The notes under the pieces were generated by a model. That model made no database searches and was not told the DNA's origin. It was given only the letters and a program-made list of their open reading frames with translations. A stretch of DNA of 31,767 nt, from NCBI GenBank assembly GCA_964512645.1, contig CAZEJS010000032.1, positions 1 through 31,767 of the forward strand. The letters run 5' to 3'. Source of the DNA: CAZEJS01 sp964512645. Its GTDB lineage: Bacteria > Actinomycetota > Geothermincolia > Fen-727 > Anoxymicrobiaceae. Of the stretch, positions 15,582 through 23,275 are shown one piece after another. Each line of letters starts with the position of its first letter. Position 1 is the stretch's first letter. Both the position numbers and the translations under genes were made by a program.

Positions 15582-18098
15582 GTGGCTTCGAGCGCGACCG
15601 GCACGGCAGGCGGGGACCGTCTGCCCGGTTCATCCGACTCCCCGGGGGCGGGCCTGGCCGGGCTTACCTCGGAAGAAGCGGCGTCGAGGCTCCAGCGCTA
15701 CGGCCCTAACGAGATCCCCGAGCGCGCCGAAGGCGCGCTCGTTTCTCTCCTTAAACGTTTCCTGCAGCCTTTCACACTGATGATCGAAGTGGCAATCGTC
15801 GTGTCAGTAATCCTTCGCGACTGGCCCGACGTCGCGCTGATCTGCTTGCTCCTGGCGCTCAACATCTCGGTCGATTTCTTCCGGGAACGCAAGACCGAGA
15901 ACATCCTCAAACAGCTCGAGGGCAGAATGGCCCCCAGCGCACGGGTGCTGCGAGACGGCGCCTGGCGCTCTATCGGCGCCCGGGCGCTGGTCCCCGGTGA
16001 CGTCGTGACCGTTCAAGGCGGGGACATCGTTCCCGCCGACATCGAGCTCCACGACGGGTCCCTCGAATTAGATGAATCCTCTCTCACCGGCGAGAGCCTG
16101 CCCGTCGAGAAAAGCGAGGGTGAAACCGCTTTCTCCGCCTCCACGGTAAGCCGGGGAGAATCGGTCGGCCTGGTGGTGGACACCGGGGAGGGGACCCTTT
16201 TCGGCCGCACCGCTTCCCTCGCCGAGGAGAAACCGCCCCGCAGCCACTTCGAGCGCGGCATCGACAAGGTCGGCCGTTACGTGGTGGTCCTGGCCGTCTC
16301 ATGCATAACCGTCATCATCCTCGTATCGTTCCTCGCGAGGCACCGGGAGGTCGGGCCTACCCTCCTGCTGACCCTTACCCTACTTGTCGCCTCCATCCCC
16401 GCGGCCCTGCCCGCCGTCCTCACCGTGGTGCTGAGCGCCGGCGCCAGCCACCTGGCGAAAGACGATGTGCTCGTGCGACGTCTGCCGGCGATCGAGGAGC
16501 TCGCCTCGGCGGACGTCATCTGCTCCGACAAGACCGGCACGCTCACCACCGGGAGGCTGGAGCTGTCGGACCCTGTCCTCTACTCGGGGCTCGGGGAGGA
16601 GGAGGTCCTCGAGATGGCGCTCCTCTGCTCGAACTACCCCGCGGCGGACGATCCCATCGACCGCGCCTTGAGCGAGGGCGCCTCGTCCCGTAAGGCGGCC
16701 GGGCCGGAAGCGGGGCCGTGGACAAGGGTTTCCTACGCGCCGGCGGACCCCGTCTCGAAGCGCGCGGCGTGCGTGGTGAAAGATGACGGCCGCGGGCGCA
16801 GGATCATCAAAGGCGCTCCGCAGGTGGTGCTCGCCGCCTGCGACCCCGCTTCAGGGGTCGCCGAACGGATGCGGCGGGACGTCTCCGGCCTTGCCGCCAG
16901 GGGTTACCGGGCGATAGCACTCGCTTACCGTGACTCCCCCCCGTTCGAAGAGGACGCGGGAATGACGCTCGCGGCGGTACTGCCCCTGCGCGACCCGCCG
17001 CGGGCGGACACCCCCGCTACCGTGGAAGCGGCCCGCGGCCTGGGCATCGAAGTGAAGATGATTACCGGGGACCATTACGCGGCCGCGGGTGAGGTCGCGG
17101 CCGAGACAGGCATCGAGGGAGAGGTCGCGACCGCCGACGAGATCAACTCGTGGAGCGACGAGGAATTCGGCTCCCTGGTCGAGACGTTCAGCGTCTTCGC
17201 CCAGGTGCTGCCGGAGAACAAGTACCGCATCGTCCAGGCGCTGCAGGGAGCCGGACATATCGTGGGGATGACGGGAGACGGCGTCAACGACAGCCCGGCG
17301 CTGAGAAAAGCGGACGTGGGCATCGCCGTGGAGGGCGCCACCGACGTCGCCCGCGCCGCCAGCGACGTGGTGCTTACCAAGCCGGGGCTCAGCGTGATCA
17401 TCGACGGCGTGCGCGAAGGCAAGACCGTCTTCGCCCGGATGAAGAACTATGTAATCTACCGGGTCTCGGAAACGACAAGGATCATCGTCTTCATGACACT
17501 GGCCGTACTCGTCTCCGGCATCGTCCCGATGGGCCCTCACCAGATAATCCTGCTCGCGATCATGAACGACATCCCTATTCTCCTGATATCCGGGGACAGA
17601 GCCAGCCCGGCCCTGGAGCCGGAGAGCTGGGGCATGAGGCGCCTTATCGGCACGGGTACCCTGCTCGGCATGGTAGGAGTCGCTACGTCCTTCATCCTCT
17701 TCGCCATCGCCCGGCACTACGTACGCGCGGGCGCGATCACTTCCGGGCAGTTGCAGACCCTGATGTTCCTGAAATTCTCCATCAGCGGGCATATGCTCTT
17801 CTTCGTCGCCAGACAGCGCCACCACTGGTGGTCGCGCCCCCGGCCCAGCAAGAGCCTGCTCGCCGCGATACTTCTTACGATGGCGGTCTCGACGACCATC
17901 TCCACAGTGGGACTCGGCGGTCTTCTGCCGGCGATCCCGATTGTCGCTACGCTGGCCGTGTGGGGATGGTGCCTGGTGTGGATGCAGATCGCCGATTTCG
18001 TGAAACTCGCGGCATACCGGATCGCCGGCCGGGAACCCGGGGGCGGCGCGGGCCGCCGGAACGGGGGCCGGGGGACCGTCAGTCCACGCGCCGGCTGA
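15582..18098 (+). CDS. P3A-type proton-efflux P-type ATPase
   Basis: An 838-residue P-type ATPase. Landmarks: TGES 169-172 (actuator), SIPAALPAV 271-279 (M4, the P3A pattern rather than PEGLP or CPC), DKTGT with phosphorylated Asp316, KGAP 410-413 (nucleotide site), TGDGVND 564-570 (hinge) and, in M6, AIMNDIPILLIS with Asp663 where fungal and plant H+-ATPases carry their proton-binding Asp. MKNYVIYRVSETTRI also matches plasma-membrane H+-ATPases. It should pump protons out at the expense of ATP. It is shorter than plant and fungal enzymes and lacks their C-terminal autoinhibitory domain. GTG start with ATGGAGGTTTT upstream. Its last 20 bases overlap the convergent DUF488 gene. A different cation cannot be excluded. 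Confidence 0.88.
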   Translation: MASSATGTAGGDRLPGSSDSPGAGLAGLTSEEAASRLQRYGPNEIPERAEGALVSLLKRFLQPFTLMIEVAIVVSVILRDWPDVALICLLLALNISVDFFRERKTENILKQLEGRMAPSARVLRDGAWRSIGARALVPGDVVTVQGGDIVPADIELHDGSLELDESSLTGESLPVEKSEGETAFSASTVSRGESVGLVVDTGEGTLFGRTASLAEEKPPRSHFERGIDKVGRYVVVLAVSCITVIILVSFLARHREVGPTLLLTLTLLVASIPAALPAVLTVVLSAGASHLAKDDVLVRRLPAIEELASADVICSDKTGTLTTGRLELSDPVLYSGLGEEEVLEMALLCSNYPAADDPIDRALSEGASSRKAAGPEAGPWTRVSYAPADPVSKRAACVVKDDGRGRRIIKGAPQVVLAACDPASGVAERMRRDVSGLAARGYRAIALAYRDSPPFEEDAGMTLAAVLPLRDPPRADTPATVEAARGLGIEVKMITGDHYAAAGEVAAETGIEGEVATADEINSWSDEEFGSLVETFSVFAQVLPENKYRIVQALQGAGHIVGMTGDGVNDSPALRKADVGIAVEGATDVARAASDVVLTKPGLSVIIDGVREGKTVFARMKNYVIYRVSETTRIIVFMTLAVLVSGIVPMGPHQIILLAIMNDIPILLISGDRASPALEPESWGMRRLIGTGTLLGMVGVATSFILFAIARHYVRAGAITSGQLQTLMFLKFSISGHMLFFVARQRHHWWSRPRPSKSLLAAILLTMAVSTTISTVGLGGLLPAIPIVATLAVWGWCLVWMQIADFVKLAAYRIAGREPGGGAGRRNGGRGTVSPRAG

Positions 18099-18450
18099 CG
18101 GCTTGCCCTCCCCCGCGTTTCTCGAGGTACTCCTTCAGCGCCGTGGCGTTGTTGAGGCGCTCCTCCCTGGAGCCGTAGAGCAGCAGTACGTCTCGCCCCG
18201 ATTCGATCTCGAGGATCTTCTCCACTTCGCCGGGGTGCCCCTCGAGCTCCGCGAAGTAACGTTTCTTGAACTCCTCCCACTTCCCGGGCTCGTGTCCGTA
18301 CCACTCCCTCAGGGCGTCGGAGGGCGCGACTTCCTTGAGCCAGAGGTCCACTTCGTCCTTCTTTATCCCCCGGGGCCAGAGCCTGTCCACCAGCAGGCGG
18401 AAGCCCCGGCCGCCGTCCGGGTGTGTGTAGACGCGTGCCGTCTCGATCAC
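18079..18450 (-). CDS. DUF488 family protein (YeaO-like)
   Basis: A 123-residue protein with the DUF488 hallmark RLLVDRLWPRGIKKDEVDLWLKEVAPSDALREWYGH near residues 18-53 and a later LLLYGSREERLNNA. The family is widespread and of unsettled function. The start is GTG 18450, whose bases overlap the TGA stop of the copper ATPase gene (GTGA), so translation is coupled to copB. Its 3' end overlaps the convergent proton ATPase gene by 20 bases. Association with a copper pump hints at a stress role, but this is inference from position only. Confidence 0.88.
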   Translation of the reverse strand: MIETARVYTHPDGGRGFRLLVDRLWPRGIKKDEVDLWLKEVAPSDALREWYGHEPGKWEEFKKRYFAELEGHPGEVEKILEIESGRDVLLLYGSREERLNNATALKEYLEKRGGGQAVSRRVD

Positions 18451-20681
18451 TGCATCCCCCCGTTCTCTCCGTGGACGTACCCTCGCTCCCGACTTGGACG
18501 CCGGCGCACGGAAACCTGCCGCGGGGACCGCAGGAGCCGGGCGTTCACCGCCACGATGATCGTCGAGAGCGACATGAATATCGCCCCCAGGGCGGGGGTA
18601 AGAACGATGCCCAGGGGGTAGAGGACTCCGGCGGCCGCCGGGATGGCGAAGACGTTGTAGCCGGTAGCCCAGGCGAGGTTCTGAACCATCTTGCGGCGTG
18701 TCGCCTCCGAAAGCCTCACGACCTCGACGACGCCGCGGGGGTCATCGCGCACCAGCACTACGTCCGCCGAAGCAATCGCCACGTCCGTCCCGGCGCCGAC
18801 GGCTATCCCCACGTCCGCCGCCGCCAGCGCGGGGGCGTCGTTCACCCCGTCGCCCACCATCGCCACGGCCAGCCCGCGCCGCTTGACCTCCTCCACTTTC
18901 TGGGCCTTCTGGTGTGGGAGCACCCTGGCGAAGTACTCCTTGATCCCCAGTTCTCTCGCCACCGGCGCGGCCGCCCTCTCGCTGTCCCCGGTCAGCATCA
19001 TGCACTTCATCCCCAGGCCCTCGAGCTCCTCCACGGCCTGCCGGGACTCCGGGCGCACCGCGTCCGATAGCCAGACGGCCCCAACGACCTCTCCGTCCCG
19101 CAGCACGTAAGCCCTGGTCAGGCCCTCCGCCGCCTCCTCGCCTTCACCGGGGAGCGGGACGCCCAGTTCATCAAGGTAACCGGGGCTGGCCACCACCGTC
19201 TCCTTCCCGGCGACGGTCGCGGCCGCTCCCCTCCCCGGCACCGCCCTGAACCCGGCTGCCGGTGGCACTTCGATGCCACGGGCACGCGCCTCCTCCACGA
19301 TTGCCCTTCCCACCGGGTGCTCGCTCATCGACTCCACCGCCGCCGCCAGGCCGAGAACCTCCTCACGGGTGTAGCCACCGGAGAGCGACGCGACATCGCC
19401 CACAGCGAACCGGCCTTCTGTCAGGGTGCCGGTCTTGTCGAAGACGACGGCCTGCAGGCCGCGAGCCGTCTCGAAGGCGTCCCGGTCCTTTATCAGCAGT
19501 CCGCTGGAAGCGGCCAGCCCGGTGGATACGGTCACCACGAGAGGGATCGCCAGCCCCAGCGCGTGAGGACAGGCGATGACCATCACCGATACGGTCCTCT
19601 CCACGGCGAAACCCGCCGTCGCGCCGGCGGCAAGCCAGTACGCCAGCGTGGCCCCGGCGGCCGCCAGGGCCCCGACGGTGAGCCAGAGCGCCGCCCTGTC
19701 CGCGAGGTTCCTGGTCCGGGACCTCGCCCCCTGCGCGTTCCTCACCAGCTCAGCCACCTGGGAGAGATAGGTGTCGGCGCCGGTCCGTTTCACCAGGACC
19801 TCCAGGGCCCCTTCGCCGTTCAACGAGCCCCCGGTGACGGCCGTCCCGCTCGATTTATGGACCGGCATGGATTCGCCGGTCAGCATCGATTCGTCCACGG
19901 TCGTCTCGCCGTCAACCACCTCCCCGTCCACCGGGACTTTCTCGCCGGGCCTGACCTGGACCCGGTCGCCCGGTTCGAGTGAATCGAGCGGGACGTCCTT
20001 CACGGCACCGTCGAGAACGAGGTGCGCCTCCGCCGGCAGGAGCCTCGCGAGCTCCTCCAGCGCTTTCGAGGCGGACGACACGGAGCGCATCTCCAGCCAG
20101 TGCCCCAGGAGCATCACGTCGATAAGGGTGGCAAGCTCCCAGAACAGGGTCATCTCCGCATTCCCGGTGAGCCCGAATACGGCGGCGGCGCTGTACAGGT
20201 AAGCCACGCTGATGGCGATCGCTATCAGCGTCATCATGCCCGGCCTCTTCCCGCGCGTTTCCGAGGCCATGCCCCTCAGGAAAGGCATACCGCCGTAGAA
20301 GAAGACGACGCTCGACAGCCCGAACAGGACGTAGCGGTCGCCGGCGAAAGCAAGAGAGCGCAGGCTCAGGGCGCTCTGCACGGAGGGAGAGAGCGCGAGC
20401 ACCGGCACCGTGAGGGCCAGGCAGATCCAGAAGCGCCTGCCGAACTCCTTCGCCGAATGCCCCGCGTGTGCAGTCCCCGGGGAATGTCCCGCGTGTGTCG
20501 CGCCCGGGGAATGTCCCGCGTGTGTCGCGCCCGCGGAATGTCCCGCGTGTGTCGCCGCGTGTGTCGCGTCCACGGAATGTCCCGCGTGGTGTGCGCCGGG
20601 CCCCTCGGTGTCCGCGGTCGGGACGGCGTCTCTCACGTGGCGGAACCCTTCGGCACCTTCGCGGTGCCCTTCATGGTCCAT
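18447..20681 (-). CDS. copB: CopB-type copper-translocating P-type ATPase
   Basis: A 744-residue P1B ATPase that exports copper. The metal-binding membrane motif is CPH (371-373), the CopB/P1B-3 signature associated with Cu(II)/Cu(I) rather than the CPC of CopA. Also visible: LTGES near 267-271, DKTGT with Asp415, the SEHP motif (His455-Pro456), GDGVND 610-615, and the C-terminal NLAWATGYN and MSLSTIIVAVNA helices typical of CopB. Instead of a heavy-metal-associated domain the N-terminus (1-76) carries 15 His residues in HAGHS repeats, a likely copper buffer or sensor. ATG start at 20681 with CGGGAG upstream. It is preceded on the same strand by the PH-like gene and overlaps the DUF488 start by four bases. 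Confidence 0.93.
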   Translation of the reverse strand: MDHEGHREGAEGFRHVRDAVPTADTEGPGAHHAGHSVDATHAATHAGHSAGATHAGHSPGATHAGHSPGTAHAGHSAKEFGRRFWICLALTVPVLALSPSVQSALSLRSLAFAGDRYVLFGLSSVVFFYGGMPFLRGMASETRGKRPGMMTLIAIAISVAYLYSAAAVFGLTGNAEMTLFWELATLIDVMLLGHWLEMRSVSSASKALEELARLLPAEAHLVLDGAVKDVPLDSLEPGDRVQVRPGEKVPVDGEVVDGETTVDESMLTGESMPVHKSSGTAVTGGSLNGEGALEVLVKRTGADTYLSQVAELVRNAQGARSRTRNLADRAALWLTVGALAAAGATLAYWLAAGATAGFAVERTVSVMVIACPHALGLAIPLVVTVSTGLAASSGLLIKDRDAFETARGLQAVVFDKTGTLTEGRFAVGDVASLSGGYTREEVLGLAAAVESMSEHPVGRAIVEEARARGIEVPPAAGFRAVPGRGAAATVAGKETVVASPGYLDELGVPLPGEGEEAAEGLTRAYVLRDGEVVGAVWLSDAVRPESRQAVEELEGLGMKCMMLTGDSERAAAPVARELGIKEYFARVLPHQKAQKVEEVKRRGLAVAMVGDGVNDAPALAAADVGIAVGAGTDVAIASADVVLVRDDPRGVVEVVRLSEATRRKMVQNLAWATGYNVFAIPAAAGVLYPLGIVLTPALGAIFMSLSTIIVAVNARLLRSPRQVSVRRRPSRERGYVHGENGGMQ
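20455..20588 (-). repeat. Tandem 27-bp coding repeats encoding HAGHS units
   Basis: GAATGTCCCGCGTG (plus strand) recurs at 20455, 20482, 20509, 20536 and 20575, with periods 27, 27, 27 and 39. Each encodes HAGHS in the N-terminus of the copper ATPase; the nine-residue unit is HAGHS(A/P)GAT. The middle copies are almost identical, so repeat number may vary between strains. Confidence 0.9.
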
Positions 20682-20764
20682 TTGCCGGCTCCCGGAGATC
20701 TCGTTGACGGAAGGTTTCGATGCCGGCAGTTCCGCTCCTGCCGGACCCGCGCGCCGGGCGCCGA

Positions 20765-21427
20765 CTACTTCTCCGGCGCGTCCCCCCGCCTGCTCCCGAA
20801 GAGGTCTGTCAGGAGGAAGGTCCTCTCCTGCCCGTCCTTCCGCTTCACGACGAGCTTCTCCTCCTGGCCGGTGATCAGCGGGATGTCTATGGGGATGGAG
20901 ACATCTTCGGACATGAGCTCGTACGACTCGAGCTCGTCCAGGGGGATGGCGTCAACCATGTAGATGTCGCGGTTGCCCGAGAGTTTGGCCATCAGGAAAC
21001 GCCTGTCGGTGAACGCCAGGTAGTAATACTTGGGGTCCTCGCGCCCCGGGTCGCGTGCCATGCCCATGGTCATGACGCTTTCGCCCTCTTCGAGGCGCCG
21101 TCCCAGCGACTCCATCGCAGCGTCGAACACTTCCTTTTCGCGTTCGCTCTTGAATGCGGGCTCGCCGGGGGGCGCCATGATCAACCCCTTGCCCAGGGCG
21201 TAGCGCCGCAGCTTCTTGTCGAGCTTCTTCAGGGGGATGACTTCCCTGTCCTTGACCTCGTAGGACTTGGTGAACCTGATGAGGATTCCCCGCCTGTCGG
21301 TCTTGGCCGCGAAGTGCGGGCGGGCGAGCAGGTCCGTGCCCCTCGCCACGGCCTGGAGTTCTTCACCTTCCTCGAGCTGGTCGATCATTCGTTTCCTCAC
21401 GGCCGTCTCGGTCAGAAAGGTCCCCAT
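20765..21427 (-). CDS. Unknown protein with two PH-like modules
   Basis: A 220-residue soluble protein starting at ATG 21427, chosen for the GGAGGAGAG directly upstream (an ATG 13 codons earlier has none). Two similar segments are visible: ARPHFAAKTDRRGILIRF…REVIPLKKL near 35-67 and YYYLAFTDRRFLMAKLSG…VDAIPLDELESY near 132-165. The TDRR-strand-strand-IPL pattern resembles bacterial PH (YdbT/bPH) domains. No membrane segment or signal peptide is present. It lies 83 bases upstream of copB on the same strand and may be co-transcribed. Function unknown; the PH reading is by pattern only. Confidence 0.78.
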   Translation of the reverse strand: MGTFLTETAVRKRMIDQLEEGEELQAVARGTDLLARPHFAAKTDRRGILIRFTKSYEVKDREVIPLKKLDKKLRRYALGKGLIMAPPGEPAFKSEREKEVFDAAMESLGRRLEEGESVMTMGMARDPGREDPKYYYLAFTDRRFLMAKLSGNRDIYMVDAIPLDELESYELMSEDVSIPIDIPLITGQEEKLVVKRKDGQERTFLLTDLFGSRRGDAPEK

Positions 21428-21599
21428 CTCTCCTCCAGAAAGCGATAACGCGCAGGGCCACTGCATGCATTCTGGTCCGTTTCGAGAAGAAAGGCAACGG
21501 GCGGGGGCGGGCTGTCTCGCCCGGGCGCGCGGCGGTCAGAACTTCTGCGGGTTGATGCTCTCGGACCGGCGGCGGACACCCCGCCCCGGGCTTCCCCGG

Positions 21600-23027
21600 T
21601 CAGCGGCCCCGGCGGACTCCAGCGCCAAACGGCGCCAGGCCGATAGAGTCAACGTATCCGCCTATGGTGTCGGCGCCCGAACCCCTTCCCTGCCCGTACA
21701 TGGCCCTCTCGACCATGATCCTCTTCTCCGGTGCCAGTGAGGTTACCATCACCGATGCGTACTTGCCCTGGCCGATGTCGTCTTCCATGCTAAACGTCCG
21801 CCGGGACCGACCGGGTATTTCCAGCGCGAAAGATGTCGGCGCGGTTCCGTCGTTGAAGAAGTATGTCAGCTCGATATCAACATCACTCTCGTTGGGGTTC
21901 TGAACGAGCGTCCAGGTCTCGGAGCCGGCGTCCGATCTCCCGTCAGGCAGGAAGAAGCGGGTGTGGGCTCCGGCCAGGCCGATGGAATCGTGCATCGCCT
22001 CCCCGGTACCGTTGTCCCAGTACATCGCGCGCTCGGCGATGATCGGCACGTTGGCGTGCACCTGCGTAGAGAAGTCCTTGCCCGGAAGGACGTCGTTGAC
22101 CCTTATCGTCTTGCGGGACTTCGGGGGCATCGTGAACGGGGGCTGGGGGACCGGCCCTTCGGGGGTCATGTAGGTGATTGTGACGTTCGCTTCGCTCTTG
22201 CCCGGGTTCTGCACAAGAACGTACGTCGTGAAACCGTAACCGCTGGTCCCTTCCGCCAGGAAATAATCGGTGGCCGGAGCGGTCGTGCCGATCGAATCGT
22301 GACCCTCGCGCCGGTTGTTGCGGTACATGGCCCTCTCGGGAATAACCGGCACATTTGATTCGACCATGACTGAAGCGTCGTTGAAGCCGATATCGTCAGC
22401 CATGAAGAACGAGCGCCGGCCGTTGCCCGGCACTTCTTTGTTGACGGTAACCGGGGGAGCGCCCTCGATCATGTAGGTGATAGCGCACTTCGCCAGGGCA
22501 GGGTTCGGGTTCTGTATGAGCAGCCAGCATTCGAACCCCCACTTTGAGGATCCTTCCGGCAGGTACCATCTCTTCGCCGGGCCGGTTACGCCTATAGAGC
22601 TGTGAGCGCCCCTGGTCCGAGCCCCCTGCCCGGTCCAGGACATGTATCTGTCGACGGCAATTGGGTAACCTTCGAGACTGATGACCCTTGTGGAGAAATC
22701 AGCGGCACCGAGGATTTCTTTCGGGTTGATACGCTCCTGGCTTTCCGCGGGCACCTCCGTTGAGCCGAGGGGCACCTCACCCTTGGTGGTCATGAAAGTT
22801 ATGTCGACCGGCACGGAGAACACGTTGGGGTTCACGATGGTGATGTAGCAGTCAAAGCCCCAGTCAGTCGAACCTTCGGCAAGGTACCACCGCGAGCACG
22901 GTTCCGCTCCTGCTGGAACAGGCGCCGCGCGCTCGACCCGCGCCGCCGCGGCGGGCGCGGGCATCAGACTCAGCAGCAGCATGCAGGTGGCCGCGGACAG
23001 CGCGAGAACGGTCTTTCTGTATGCCAT
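21600..23027 (-). CDS. Secreted FAEGS/ERAMY repeat protein
   Basis: A 475-residue exported protein from ATG 23027 (GGAGGAGAGTC upstream; the longer frame to 23081 would bury the signal peptide). The signal peptide is MAYRKTVLALSAATCMLLLS ending near APAAAA. Four repeats of roughly 110 residues follow, opening RWYLAEGSTDWGF, RWYLPEGSSKWGF, DYFLAEGTSGYGF and RFFLPDGRSDAGS, each continuing with xxVQNPN, an ITYM-like strand and (I/V)ERAMY. It is a diverged relative of the second half of the protein at 8899-11250 but lacks the propeller. No enzyme motif is present; a surface or matrix role is likely. Confidence 0.85.
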   Translation of the reverse strand: MAYRKTVLALSAATCMLLLSLMPAPAAAARVERAAPVPAGAEPCSRWYLAEGSTDWGFDCYITIVNPNVFSVPVDITFMTTKGEVPLGSTEVPAESQERINPKEILGAADFSTRVISLEGYPIAVDRYMSWTGQGARTRGAHSSIGVTGPAKRWYLPEGSSKWGFECWLLIQNPNPALAKCAITYMIEGAPPVTVNKEVPGNGRRSFFMADDIGFNDASVMVESNVPVIPERAMYRNNRREGHDSIGTTAPATDYFLAEGTSGYGFTTYVLVQNPGKSEANVTITYMTPEGPVPQPPFTMPPKSRKTIRVNDVLPGKDFSTQVHANVPIIAERAMYWDNGTGEAMHDSIGLAGAHTRFFLPDGRSDAGSETWTLVQNPNESDVDIELTYFFNDGTAPTSFALEIPGRSRRTFSMEDDIGQGKYASVMVTSLAPEKRIMVERAMYGQGRGSGADTIGGYVDSIGLAPFGAGVRRGR

Positions 23028-23141
23028 GACTCTCCTCCAGGGCTCGTGCCGCCGTACCGGGAGCGCGGTTCCCCTGGCCACGCTGCGCTGAATGCCCTTA
23101 CGCCAACCCCGTGGCGACTTGCCGCCGTAACACGCACCAAC

Positions 23142-23150
23142 AATATATCA
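23142..23150 (-). promoter_or_regulatory. Possible extended -10 (TGATATATT) for the repeat protein
   Basis: On the minus strand TGATATATT matches the extended -10 pattern in an otherwise GC-rich gap, about 115 bases before the ATG at 23027. A convincing -35 is not seen. Confidence 0.4.
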
Positions 23151-23275
23151 CGGGAAAGCGGCTGGCCGCCAAGGGACCGGGGGCTGCCGGCGCGCGGCGG
23201 ACCGCAGGAATCCGGGGCTGTTGCTAGAACAAGGACGCTGTCACGGCGGCGCGCGATGTACCGGGGCGGTGTCTG

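Noticed and set aside
15582..18098. Calcium or magnesium P-type ATPase
   Set aside because: The M4 motif is IPAALP, not PEGLP, and M5/M6 match the proton-pump pattern.
20455..20588. Regular short repeats that could suggest a CRISPR array
   Set aside because: The spacing is 27 bases with no unique spacers, and the repeats are in frame within the copper ATPase coding region.
21536..21562. Minus-strand ESINPQKF downstream of the repeat protein, resembling ERINPKE of its first unit
   Set aside because: It is in a different frame from the gene, very short, and could be chance; a frameshifted old C-terminus cannot be shown.
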